DNA of 64,000 nucleotides. It comes from Aquimarina sp. AU58 (lineage in GTDB: Bacteria; Bacteroidota; Bacteroidia; Flavobacteriales; Flavobacteriaceae). Shown here piece by piece: positions 19,001 to 26,956 of the stretch. Position numbers and translations under genes: made by a program. The notes beneath the pieces are model-generated. The model saw only the letters and a list, made by a program, of their open reading frames with translations, searched no databases and was not told the DNA's origin. The stretch covers positions 372,001 through 436,000 of the forward strand of contig NZ_OMPD01000008.1 of NCBI RefSeq assembly GCF_900312745.1, given 5' to 3'. Position 1 is the stretch's first letter. Each line of letters begins with the position of its first letter.

Positions 19001-22000
19001 GTTTAGTTCTGCTTCAGAAGATATAACAATTACAGTAGACATTGAGAAGAACCATAAAATTATTGAAACAAAACTTATTAAGCTCTCCAAGAATAGTAAA
19101 ACTATCAAAATTCCAATTACAAAAGAGGATCTAGGAGGGTTTTCAATCGGATATAGCTACCTAAATTATAATGGATATCAAAGCGGAGCAATGATAATCC
19201 CTGTACCTTATGAACCTACAGAGCTTAGCATAGAAACCAAAACCTTTAGAGACAAATTACTTCCTGGTCAACAGGAAACCTGGAGTTTTACGATCAAAGG
19301 TCCTAAAGGTGATAAGGTTAGTGCAGAACTATTGGCTAGTATGTATGATGCTTCTTTAGATCAGTTTAGACCTCATCAATGGTATTTTGATCCCATCAAT
19401 CGACCTACATATTATACCCAGAGTAAACGACATGCTACACAGAGTTTCGGAGTCCTTACATTTAGATTACAAAACCACAATAACCCATCATACCATTATA
19501 GCAGCCAGGGGTATGATCAACTAAACTGGTATGGTTTATATTTTGGTCAACAATATTTTGGAGGTCGAAATAGAAATTATGACATTATGGAAAGTGGTGC
19601 TCCTGCACCGATGATGAAAAGGTCTGCTGCCAAATCTGCTGTTTCCAATGAAGTTGCAATGGAAGAAGCAGAATTTAATGCCGATGATGGGGTTCGAGGA
19701 GTCGCTGGAGATGTTGCCGAGAAAGACGAGGAAGAAAGTAGAGCAGGAAAACAACAAGAACAAAAACAACAAGAACAGCAATCTCTCGAAGGTGTTAAAA
19801 TTCGGAAAAACCTACAGGAAACTGCTTTTTTCTTTCCGCAGTTAACTACTGATGAAGACGGCAATGTAAGTTTTAATTTCACTGCTCCCGAAGCATTAAC
19901 AAAATGGAAATTGCAGCTACTGTCACATACCAAAGGTTTAAACGCAGCAACAACAACTTTAGAAACAGTAACCCAAAAAGAGTTGATGATTCTTCCTAAT
20001 CCACCCAGGTTTTTACGAGAAGGTGATAGGATTGTATTAAGTTCTAAAATATCAAACCTTGCTACCAAAGATCTTAATGGTATTGTAGAATTACAATTAT
20101 TTGATGCTTTAACCAATAAAATGATAGACACAAAGCTTCAAAACAATAATGCTCGTCTAGACTTTATGGTAAAAGCCAAAGGAAACACTAATGTATCCTG
20201 GGAGCTTCGGATTCCCGATGATGTACAGACTGTTCAATATAAAATCATAGCCAAAGCAGGAGATTTCTCTGATGGCGAACAAAATGTACTTCCGGTATTA
20301 AGTAATCGAATGTTGGTTACCGAGACGTTACCAATGTGGATTCGTTCTGATCAAACAAAGACATTTACACTAGATAAATTAAAAGATAACACCTCTAGTA
20401 CATTAAAACACCATAAGCTTACTCTGGAGATGACTTCTAATCCAGCTTGGTATGCCGTACAAGCACTACCCTACCTTATGGAGTATCCATATGAATGTGC
20501 AGAGCAAACATTTTCGAGGTATTATGCAAATACCTTAGCTAGCCATATCGCTAACTCTAATCCTAGAATTCAGGAAGTATTTAATCAATGGAAATCCAGT
20601 GATGCACTACTAAGTAATCTTGAAAAAAACCAGGAGTTAAAGTCTCTGATGATTCAAGAAACACCATGGTTACGTGATGCACAAAGCGAAACAGAACAAA
20701 AGAAACGAATCGCTTTGCTTTTTGATCTTAATAAAATGAATAATGAACTACAATCAGCATTAAACAAATTAAAACAAATGCAGTATGGTTCTGGTGGGTT
20801 CCCTTGGTTTCAGGGAGGGCGAGAAAACAGGTTCATCACACAACATATTACTACAGGATTCGGACATCTAAAAAAGTTAGGAGTTACGAAGTATGATGGA
20901 GATACCGCTAATATGCTACAAAATGCAGTTCGTTTTCTGGATGCAGAATTTGTAAAAGAATACAAGGAGCTTAAGCGATATTGTGAGAAACATAAGATTG
21001 ATATTAATAAAAATCATTTAAGCTATACTCAGATTCATTATTTGTATATGCGTAGTTTCTTTACCAATATCAAAAGGCCAAAAAATACTAACGAGGCTTG
21101 GAACTACTACCTGGGACAATCCAAAAAATACTGGTTAAATCAGAGTTTGTATGCGCAGGGAATGTTAGCCTTAATAACACACCGAAACGATGATAGTGCA
21201 ACAGCTAATAAAATCATAAGATCACTAGACGAAAAAAGTATATCTAGTGAAGAATTAGGAATGTATTGGAAATCTAATACAGCAAGTTGGTTCTGGTATC
21301 AGGCTCCAATTGAAACTCAATCTTTAATGATTGAAGTCTTTTCTGAAGTGGAAGCAGAACCTAAACGAACCAAAATTGTTGATAATCTGAAAATCTGGTT
21401 ACTTAAAAACAAACAAACCAATCGCTGGAAAACTACTAAGGCTACTTCTGATGCTGTATATGCATTATTACTACAAGGTAGTGATTGGTTATCGGTAACC
21501 GATATGGTAGATATCGTATTAGGAGATCAAAAAATCGATCCAGGCAAAATGGAAGATGTAAAGGTCGAAGCTGGAACAGGATATTTTAAAACCTCCTGGA
21601 ATGGCAATGAAATAAAACCTAATATGGCAACTGCCAAAATCTCTAAAAAAGGAAAAGGTATTGCCTGGGGAGCTTTATACTGGCAATATTTTGAAGAGCT
21701 AGATAAAATCACTTCGGCAAAAACACCACTCTCTTTAAAGAAAAAATTGTTCTTAAAGAAGAATACAGATACTGGTGAAGAAATTACAGAAATTACTTCA
21801 AAAACCAAGCTAGAATTAGGTGATCTGATAAGAGTACGTATCGAATTGAGATCTGATCGTACAATGGAGTTTGTTCATATGAAAGATATGAGAGCATCTG
21901 GCCTGGAGCCCATCAATGTAATCTCACAATACAAATGGCAAGATGGTTTGGGATATTATGAAAGTACGAAAGATGCTTCTACAAACTTTTTCTTTGACTA

Positions 22001-22145
22001 TTTACCCAAAGGAGTATATGTTTTTGAGTATGACCTTCGTGTCAATAATAAAGGAGATTTTTCTAATGGCATCACCACGATACAAAGTATGTATGCCCCA
22101 GAATTCTCTAGTCATTCTGAAGGAATCAGAGTAACCATCAAATAG
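16026..22145 (+). CDS. Bacterial alpha-2-macroglobulin family protein with thioester
   Basis: The chosen start (16026, or the adjacent ATG at 16029) gives a clean signal peptide MMKKHIILIIICISN ending near MKGQ; 28 extra in-frame codons upstream look non-coding. The roughly 2,040-residue product has the MG2 signature TDRSIYRPGQTVYFKG, a bait-like low-complexity stretch (acidic, then glutamine-rich, around 19,680-19,780) before the A2M domain FFFPQLTTDEDGNVSFNFTAPEALTKWK, and a thioester motif ECAEQT with the cysteine near residue 1,491. The terpene-cyclase-like toroid follows. A2Ms trap proteases that attack the periplasm or cell surface. It lacks an adjacent pbpC, so it is not the enterobacterial YfhM-PbpC pair. 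Confidence 0.9.
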   Translation: MMKKHIILIIICISNLYIMKGQNDYQSDWKKVEAFNQQGLPKSALEVVETIYTKAKKENNDNQVIKAFLHKAKYMLTLEENAQLTIIKNLKSDIENSEFPKRNILESILANLYWQYFQQNRWKFYNRTQTSEKVDAEDFRTWDLETLFAETHLYYQKSLKNGVLAQQTNLSRFDQILDTRTDSKKYRPTLYDFLAHNALDFYKTSETNITKPSYAFTINDKKYLQEHTVFSSLKIETKDSLSLQFNALKLFQDLIKFHARDKAPDALIEVNIERIKFVSENAVFGDKKTILLECLQSEKKKFATHSASALYDYQIANLYKEYADTYIPEENETHRWKLKEALEICDATIKKFPDSRGANQCEALKSQILHTELNIKTEKYVPIQKPGRLLITYKNLNKLYFNAFKITPKQLKDLNKLYKTPDQIKFLSSLKATKTWEAEICDEHDYQTHTTEVLLPELEQDSYLILATISKDLSQKSLFSYGNTQVTNLALTENRTPEKSIFQVLDRNNGAPIANAKIHLKTNNQRGYGNKLDKTLITDAKGQAYLTVNTYHYDVSITVSHEKDVARFEGYYLNQSYKPDYSTKTNTTTFLFTDRSIYRPGQTVYFKGIMMSSDGKEEFKVLPNQSTFATLKDVNGQDVKTLNFRTNDYGSFSGEFIVPSSGLTGVYTIQTNNYHSTSFSVEEYKRPKFETKFNPVKETYKVNDEIKLTGVATAYAGSAITDAKVVYRVHRKVQYPRWCYWYPRHTVEPQEITHGETITDEKGEYNINFKALPDLGVSKEDLPIFNYEVTADVIDINGETRSTTTIVNVGYHALTAAITIKDKIDKIQKDNTLTITTINLNNESVATKGTIKIYKLKAPKKPMRIRPWKAPDYEGFKKEKFAELFPHDAFKNEHDYRKWDKGNMVLDKPFNTASTKENETGTQQLSLGSIKKWESGKYVIELNTKDRFGQDVKDIQYITLYSQEDKNISDQQLFEITTNKSTYKIGDEAIVKFSSASEDITITVDIEKNHKIIETKLIKLSKNSKTIKIPITKEDLGGFSIGYSYLNYNGYQSGAMIIPVPYEPTELSIETKTFRDKLLPGQQETWSFTIKGPKGDKVSAELLASMYDASLDQFRPHQWYFDPINRPTYYTQSKRHATQSFGVLTFRLQNHNNPSYHYSSQGYDQLNWYGLYFGQQYFGGRNRNYDIMESGAPAPMMKRSAAKSAVSNEVAMEEAEFNADDGVRGVAGDVAEKDEEESRAGKQQEQKQQEQQSLEGVKIRKNLQETAFFFPQLTTDEDGNVSFNFTAPEALTKWKLQLLSHTKGLNAATTTLETVTQKELMILPNPPRFLREGDRIVLSSKISNLATKDLNGIVELQLFDALTNKMIDTKLQNNNARLDFMVKAKGNTNVSWELRIPDDVQTVQYKIIAKAGDFSDGEQNVLPVLSNRMLVTETLPMWIRSDQTKTFTLDKLKDNTSSTLKHHKLTLEMTSNPAWYAVQALPYLMEYPYECAEQTFSRYYANTLASHIANSNPRIQEVFNQWKSSDALLSNLEKNQELKSLMIQETPWLRDAQSETEQKKRIALLFDLNKMNNELQSALNKLKQMQYGSGGFPWFQGGRENRFITQHITTGFGHLKKLGVTKYDGDTANMLQNAVRFLDAEFVKEYKELKRYCEKHKIDINKNHLSYTQIHYLYMRSFFTNIKRPKNTNEAWNYYLGQSKKYWLNQSLYAQGMLALITHRNDDSATANKIIRSLDEKSISSEELGMYWKSNTASWFWYQAPIETQSLMIEVFSEVEAEPKRTKIVDNLKIWLLKNKQTNRWKTTKATSDAVYALLLQGSDWLSVTDMVDIVLGDQKIDPGKMEDVKVEAGTGYFKTSWNGNEIKPNMATAKISKKGKGIAWGALYWQYFEELDKITSAKTPLSLKKKLFLKKNTDTGEEITEITSKTKLELGDLIRVRIELRSDRTMEFVHMKDMRASGLEPINVISQYKWQDGLGYYESTKDASTNFFFDYLPKGVYVFEYDLRVNNKGDFSNGITTIQSMYAPEFSSHSEGIRVTIK

Positions 22146-22243
22146 AATAATACATTTCTTTTAATTATTTTAGTCTTCTCCAAGTTTACCGAGTATGGTT
22201 TGGTATTCTTGAAGAAGACTAACTAATATTCAGGCTTTATTTT

Positions 22244-22894
22244 ATGAGGGTAATCAAAAAGATATTGAAATACATTGGGATCATTTTAATACTCCCGGCA
22301 TTATATCTTATCATATCTCTGGTACTAACCTATATTCCAGTAAATGGAAAACAAGATAACGAAGAAAAAAATCACACTGTTTACCTAAGTTCTAATGGTG
22401 TTCATTTAGAAATTATCATTGCCAAAAACGATTTAAATACTATTGTTTTAGAAGATCAGTTAGATACTTCTCAGGCACAATATTTCTCATTTGGCTGGGG
22501 CGATAAAAACTTTTATGTCGAAACTCCATTATGGGCTGATCTTACATTTGTTAATGGGTTTCAAGCTTTATTTCTTAATACTCCAACCTTATTACATGTC
22601 ACCAGGCATTCTTCTATGCAAGAGGATTGGGTGGCTCTAAAAGTCAATCAAAAACAGCTCACAAAGATAAATCAATATATCTCTGCTACTTTTAGACTAA
22701 ATGGTGAAAACAAAAAGATAGTATTACCTGGTTTAGGGTATTACAAAAACGATGATTTTTATGAAGCTACAGGAAATTACACATGCTTTAACACCTGTAA
22801 TAGCTGGGTCAACACCGGATTGAAACAAAGCGATATAAAAGCGTGTTTATGGACACCCTTTGATTTTGGATTACTGGGTATGCATAAAAATTAA
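22244..22894 (+). CDS. TIGR02117 / DUF2459 family protein
   Basis: The 216-residue protein has one N-terminal membrane anchor (IGIILILPALYLIISLVLTY) and a periplasmic domain with the family's recognisable pieces: LSSNGVHLEIIIAK, FGWGDKNFYVETPLWADL, and the C-terminal GNYTCFNTCNSWVNTGLK. The last holds two cysteines in a C-x3-C arrangement. The family is widespread in proteobacteria and Bacteroidota and is uncharacterised; some members resemble NlpC/P60-like folds. It follows the A2M gene after 98 bases on the same strand and may be read from it. Confidence 0.8.
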   Translation: MRVIKKILKYIGIILILPALYLIISLVLTYIPVNGKQDNEEKNHTVYLSSNGVHLEIIIAKNDLNTIVLEDQLDTSQAQYFSFGWGDKNFYVETPLWADLTFVNGFQALFLNTPTLLHVTRHSSMQEDWVALKVNQKQLTKINQYISATFRLNGENKKIVLPGLGYYKNDDFYEATGNYTCFNTCNSWVNTGLKQSDIKACLWTPFDFGLLGMHKN

Positions 22895-22908
22895 TCCGAC
22901 AGATAAAA

Positions 22909-22940
22909 AAAGACCTGTCTGGTTTTAAACCGACAGGTCT
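22909..22940 (-). terminator. Terminator of the fasciclin gene (minus strand)
   Basis: Arms AGACCTGTC and GACAGGTCT (outer part of 22911-22940) pair with a TTTTTTT tract on the minus strand directly after the stem. It lies between the convergent DUF2459 and fasciclin genes and may stop both. Confidence 0.8.
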
Positions 22941-22963
22941 AGAAATAGTATAAAGATCTAATT

Positions 22964-23560
22964 TTATTTCTTGGGCATCATTACTGCATCTATCGTATGG
23001 ATAAGCCCATTAGATGCCTTAACATCTGTAGTTACCAGATTACCTCCATTACCCATTTTATCGATAAGAAAAATTCTATCCCCTTTCATTGTTGCAGTCA
23101 ATAATGTTCCTCCTATTGTTTTTAACTTCACACTTCCGTTACCTTCATTAATCGCAATAACAATATCTTCTTTTGTAATTACACTAGGTATAATATGACA
23201 ATTCAAAATAGCTTTTAATTGCTCTTTATTTTCTGGGTTTAATAATTTTTCTAATGTAACGGGGTTTAATTTATCAAAAGCTAAATTTACAGGAGCAAAT
23301 ATGGTAAACGAACCTTTATCCTCTAGTGATTTTGCCAATTCGGTCACTTTAATTGCAGATGTGAGTGTAGAAAATCCTTTATCCACAGAAGCAAATTCGA
23401 GTATAGTGGGTAGTTTTTCCTTAATAGTTTCCGAAGATGTTACATTCTGTGCTATTAATTTTTCGTTTTGTGTAGTCCTATTATTTTTCGTTTCACTACA
23501 AGCGGTTAGTAATAACAATCCGGATAAAGTAAAAACTGGTAATACATTTCTAATTTTCAT
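22964..23560 (-). CDS. Fasciclin (FAS1) domain lipoprotein
   Basis: The 198-residue product has a lipobox LLLTAC with Cys21, a short linker, and one FAS1 domain with both conserved boxes: H1 FTIFAPVNLAFDKL and H2 GLIHTIDAVMMPK at the C-terminus. FAS1 proteins mediate adhesion between cells or to matrix; as a single-domain lipoprotein it should sit at the outer membrane or cell surface. It is monocistronic, with its own terminator. A 313-base intergenic region separates it from the divergent AhpD-like gene. Confidence 0.9.
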   Translation of the reverse strand: MKIRNVLPVFTLSGLLLLTACSETKNNRTTQNEKLIAQNVTSSETIKEKLPTILEFASVDKGFSTLTSAIKVTELAKSLEDKGSFTIFAPVNLAFDKLNPVTLEKLLNPENKEQLKAILNCHIIPSVITKEDIVIAINEGNGSVKLKTIGGTLLTATMKGDRIFLIDKMGNGGNLVTTDVKASNGLIHTIDAVMMPKK

Positions 23561-23873
23561 TGTAAGGATTTTTCGTTTTTTTGTTTGTATGGGAACGGTA
23601 CAGAAGTGTTTTTCTTTGGTAAATTTTGGTTAAATAAATCTTAACAAAACACTAAATTCATTATTCAACAAATTTTAAGAACCAAAGAACACTACTATAC
23701 AATTACTCTATAAAGGTAGCAGGGGTAGCAAAATTATAAACGTCAACTTATTATCCGTAACGTTTCTTCTAGTATTCGTTTTTAGTCATACTCATAATGA
23801 ATTTCTTAATCTAGATTATTTTTTTAGTCATCTTATATGTTGAATTTTGTCTTAAGCAAATAAAATCAATGAC
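23561..23873. other. Divergent intergenic region between the fasciclin and AhpD-like genes
   Basis: About 313 bases that must carry both divergent promoters. I saw no clear TTG/TAnnTTTG pair, ORF or strong hairpin in it. Confidence 0.5.
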
Positions 23874-24320
23874 ATGAAAAAAGATCGGATCGATATTAGT
23901 GAGGTTAATCCAAATGCCTACAAGCCTATTTTGGCACTTTATGATGATATCAAAAAAAGTTCATTATCTGACTTAGAGTTTTTATTGATAGAAATTAGGG
24001 CTTCACAAATTAATGGTTGTGCCTACTGCGTGCAAATGCATATTCAGGAAGCTGTTAATCAAGGAGAAAAACAATATCGCATACATGCTTTACCTTTTTG
24101 GAGAGAATCTCCTTTTTTTACTGAAGAAGAACAAGTCATCCTGGAAATGACAGAGGAAATAACTCATATTTCTGTAGATGGATTAAGTGATGAGCTGTAT
24201 CAAAAGGCCATTCGTCTTTTTGGTGAAAAAAAAGTGGCAGACATTATTATGGCAATTTGTTGTATCAATGTATGGAATAGAATAGGAAGAGCCACTTTAA
24301 TGACTCCAATACCTTCTTAA
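23874..24320 (+). CDS. Carboxymuconolactone decarboxylase / AhpD-like alkylhydroperoxidase
   Basis: The 148-residue protein has the AhpD core motif E-x8-CAYCVQMH, with the redox CxxC at Cys49 and Cys52 and the histidine at 56. The rest is helical as in the CMD fold, and WRESPFFTEEEQVILEMTEEIT is typical of the flavobacterial group. The CxxC supports a peroxidase or thiol-redox function rather than a ring-cleavage decarboxylase. It is followed after 22 bases by a DoxX membrane protein, forming a small probable operon for oxidant or electrophile stress. Confidence 0.88.
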   Translation: MKKDRIDISEVNPNAYKPILALYDDIKKSSLSDLEFLLIEIRASQINGCAYCVQMHIQEAVNQGEKQYRIHALPFWRESPFFTEEEQVILEMTEEITHISVDGLSDELYQKAIRLFGEKKVADIIMAICCINVWNRIGRATLMTPIPS

Positions 24321-24342
24321 GAATAATTAAATTTTTATATCA

Positions 24343-24768
24343 ATGAAGATTATCTATGTCAAACTCTTTCTAAGAGTAAGTATTGCTTTAGGTTTTTTAT
24401 CTGCAGTAGCAGATCGATTTGGATGGTGGCCCCAAGAAAGCTCTGCCTGGGGTAACTGGGGTAGTTTTATAGAATACACCAAAGTGCTTAACCCATGGGT
24501 TCCTAATAGCCTTATAAATGCTGTAGGAGTTGTAGCAACAGTTGCAGAAATAGTATTGGCTATATTTTTGATTATTGGATTCAAAACATCATTATCTGCC
24601 AAGCTAAGTGGTACTCTTATTGCCCTTTTCGGCATTACTATGTGTGTTACTATTGGTGTTAAAGCACCACTAGATTATTCTGTATTCTCTGCAGCAGCAG
24701 CTGGATTTGGGCTTAGCATAATCAAAGAAAAATATCTAGAAATCGATACATTATTAAGTAAAAAGTAA
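24343..24768 (+). CDS. DoxX-family membrane protein
   Basis: The 141-residue protein has four hydrophobic helices and the DoxX pattern of an N-terminal LRVSIALGFLSAVADRFG helix followed by a tryptophan-rich periplasmic loop (WGNWGSFIEY). DoxX-family members associate with thiol redox or quinone-linked membrane processes. Cotranscription with the CxxC-bearing AhpD-like gene 22 bases upstream supports a redox role. The family name is secure, but the reaction is unknown. Confidence 0.85.
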   Translation: MKIIYVKLFLRVSIALGFLSAVADRFGWWPQESSAWGNWGSFIEYTKVLNPWVPNSLINAVGVVATVAEIVLAIFLIIGFKTSLSAKLSGTLIALFGITMCVTIGVKAPLDYSVFSAAAAGFGLSIIKEKYLEIDTLLSKK

Positions 24769-24790
24769 TCGGCATAATACATTAAGATCA

Positions 24791-24842
24791 AGCACAGAAG
24801 GTAAACCACAAAGTATAATCCTCTTTTTTACACTTCTGTGCT
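24791..24842. repeat. Long-loop inverted repeat between convergent genes
   Basis: Arms AGCACAGAAG (24791-24800) and CTTCTGTGCT (24833-24842) are perfect complements around a 32-base loop containing a T-run. It may help terminate the convergent doxX-like and downstream minus-strand genes. Confidence 0.5.
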
Positions 24843-24903
24843 CATCTATATTTTTAACATCCAAAACAATATAATATGAGTTTGGTTACTTCTTCACTCA
24901 TAA

Positions 24904-25545
24904 TTATTTTATTGTTTCATTAGCTGTTTTACTATCGATATCTACAATTTCTAATCTATAAATTAATTCTCCGTATTTAATTCGATTAGGCATATCCTCA
25001 TACACGTCAATAAATGTACGATCTGTATAACTTTCTGGAATTAAAAAAGGCCTGTTTCCCATGTAAGTCTCTACTATCAAAATATCATCTTGATGTGCTC
25101 CTACTGCTTTAGACATCGTATTGGCCAGCGAGCTCCCTTCATAAGCTGCTGCCATATTTACAACTCTAAAATCTTTATCCATAGCTATATCAAACCTGTA
25201 ATAATTATAGTTTGATTCCTCTGGGTTAGGCAGACTAAACGAAAACTTGAATTCGTTTTCTAGCACCTCTTCTTGATCCCATGTTTTTACTAAATAAGTA
25301 CCAGGAAGGAGTATTTTTTGCACCGTATTTCCTGGATCAATTATTTCGTTTATTGCCCAAACATCACTTGGTGTACCATCGTCATAAATCATCTCAAAAG
25401 TAACTGACTTTTGCTCTTCACTGGTATTAAACAATCTAAAATGCTGTCTTGCTCCATCCTGTTCATTTGCTATAACACCTAGAATGATTGCTCCTAGTAC
25501 CAAAAAAATAATAAATCCGATAAAAAGTTTTATAATTGTTTTCAT
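24904..25545 (-). CDS. Membrane-anchored protein of unknown function (last gene of five-gene cluster)
   Basis: The 213-residue product has a single N-terminal transmembrane anchor (IIKLFIGFIIFLVLGAII) and a periplasmic, beta-rich domain of about 185 residues with DDGTPSDVWAINEIIDPGNT and many aromatic positions. No catalytic motif or known family is apparent. It begins one base after the gene upstream and ends the minus-strand run 24904-28339. The tight spacing argues for a joint function with the two small membrane proteins upstream. Confidence 0.6.
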   Translation of the reverse strand: MKTIIKLFIGFIIFLVLGAIILGVIANEQDGARQHFRLFNTSEEQKSVTFEMIYDDGTPSDVWAINEIIDPGNTVQKILLPGTYLVKTWDQEEVLENEFKFSFSLPNPEESNYNYYRFDIAMDKDFRVVNMAAAYEGSSLANTMSKAVGAHQDDILIVETYMGNRPFLIPESYTDRTFIDVYEDMPNRIKYGELIYRLEIVDIDSKTANETIK

Positions 25546-25546
25546 A

Positions 25547-26068
25547 TTAAATTTTCTGAAATGTATTACCCGCCGTGCTTAGTACTTTTTTCATAAGACT
25601 TACATTTTCCTCTTTATATTTTTTCAGTATTATTGACTTAATAAGAGTTGTCAAAATTATTCCCGGAATAAAAGCTATAATTCCTCCTAAAGCTCCTGCC
25701 AATTTATAACCTGGCAAAAAATCTAATGGCGCTATATGATTAGCCCCCATATAAGCTCCTATAAACATAAAAGGAAAAGCTATACCATACATTAAAAAAC
25801 TACCAATCTTTGTAGATTCTGAGACCTCTATATTTAGGTCCCTAAAATGTTGTTTCTTCCAGTTTAGAGATAAAGAAGCACCGATTTTATTCCCTTTTCT
25901 TATTTTTATATCATAACTCCAATCATCTTCTATTTCGGTGTCTTTCCCTAAAGAAATTATATATTCATTTCCAAAATCATTATCTAACTTAGCTGCTAAT
26001 CCAGAAACAAATTCTTTTATTTCTTCTTTTGCTGCATTTACATCTTCTGTATTTAATTTATAAACCAT
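25547..26068 (-). CDS. Two-helix membrane protein, paralogue-like partner in the cluster
   Basis: The 173-residue protein has a soluble N-terminal domain of about 85 residues and two hydrophobic hairpin helices (IGSFLMYGIAFPFMFIGAY and LAGALGGIIAFIPGIILTTL). The IGASLSLNW segment before the first helix matches IGASVKLKT at the same place in the neighbouring 114-residue protein, and both have a similar order of strands, so the two look like diverged duplicates. No known family was recognised. It is 10 bases from the upstream gene. Confidence 0.6.
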   Translation of the reverse strand: MVYKLNTEDVNAAKEEIKEFVSGLAAKLDNDFGNEYIISLGKDTEIEDDWSYDIKIRKGNKIGASLSLNWKKQHFRDLNIEVSESTKIGSFLMYGIAFPFMFIGAYMGANHIAPLDFLPGYKLAGALGGIIAFIPGIILTTLIKSIILKKYKEENVSLMKKVLSTAGNTFQKI

Positions 26069-26078
26069 CTGCTATTAT

Positions 26079-26423
26079 TCATGTATTAAAAATTGCTTGA
26101 TCCTCTTTAATTATGCCTTCTATTTCTTTTTCAAATCGTAACCATTTTGGTAATAATATTAAGATAGGAAGAACACCAGAGACTAGTATTCTTGCCATTG
26201 TTGACGGCGAAAATCCACTTATTACTATATAGTTTTTATCAGATTTAGTTTTCAACTTAACAGAAGCACCTATCCAGTTATTCTTCTTAATAACAACATC
26301 TGCTCCTATCAAGGAACTTAGATACACCTCATATCCAAAAGAAGAAAACATCGTGTTTAGATCATCTTTTAATACTTCTTTGTTAAGTGTTTTCTCTGTG
26401 GTTATTTCAATTTTTCTCGCCAT
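26079..26423 (-). CDS. Small membrane protein with the IGAS-type N-terminal domain
   Basis: The 114-residue protein has an N-terminal soluble domain that begins with EITTEKTLNKEVLKDD and contains IGASVKLKTKSDKNYIVISG, then one hydrophobic segment (ILVSGVLPILILLP). It is a shorter relative of the next gene by the shared IGAS motif and layout. Function unknown. It lies 10 bases before the 173-residue gene and 121 bases after the GRAM-like gene. Confidence 0.55.
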   Translation of the reverse strand: MARKIEITTEKTLNKEVLKDDLNTMFSSFGYEVYLSSLIGADVVIKKNNWIGASVKLKTKSDKNYIVISGFSPSTMARILVSGVLPILILLPKWLRFEKEIEGIIKEDQAIFNT

Positions 26424-26544
26424 ATTTAGGTTCCTACAATTCTATAATCATTTTATTTAAATACAACCTTGATCATCTCTTGGTTTATACCAACAAATCT
26501 TTTTAGGAGAAGGGGTTAGATTTTCTTTTGTTTAAATTAAAAGG

Positions 26545-26898
26545 TTACAATTTTTGATTCAATTCATTTTCCCACTCTTCATAATTTTTCACGATGATTC
26601 TATATGTTTCATTCTGTTTACTTGTAACCTCCAGGACATTTTTTGTTACACCATGTTTTCCCTGGGTTATTTTCTGTATGTCTTTAAACTCAAGATTAAA
26701 TCCAAAACTTTTCTTTTCAACTTGTTTTTTAAGTAAACTACCCAAAAGCCCTAACCCACTTACCCCTGTCTTATGGGCATCTAAAACGAGTCTATCTGGT
26801 GTTAGATAAAGTGTTCCCTGCATCAAGTTTACTTTTGATTTAAGATATCCTACTTTTTCTTCTTTTTGGATTCCTTCTTTTACTAACTCTTCTTTCAT
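26545..26898 (-). CDS. Small GRAM/PH-like cytoplasmic protein
   Basis: The 117-residue protein has the strand pattern of a GRAM/PH-like fold: LMQGTLYLTPDRLVLDAHKTG, then FNLEFKDIQKITQGKHGV and LEVTSKQNETYRIIVKN followed by a C-terminal helix. The LYLTPDRLVL string is what GRAM and bacterial PH domains show in their first hairpin. Such domains bind membranes or act as small scaffolds. No signal peptide or membrane segment. It is 58 bases downstream of the large exported protein of this cluster. Confidence 0.6.
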   Translation of the reverse strand: MKEELVKEGIQKEEKVGYLKSKVNLMQGTLYLTPDRLVLDAHKTGVSGLGLLGSLLKKQVEKKSFGFNLEFKDIQKITQGKHGVTKNVLEVTSKQNETYRIIVKNYEEWENELNQKL

Positions 26899-26956
26899 AA
26901 CTATTTTTTTACTGGCTAAGTAACCTTTTCTACAATTGGTATCTGTATTTTGTTGT

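Noticed and set aside
19577-20131. 184-codon open frame on the minus strand within the A2M gene
   Set aside because: It is a shadow of the low-complexity coding region, rich in serine and cysteine runs without any family features.
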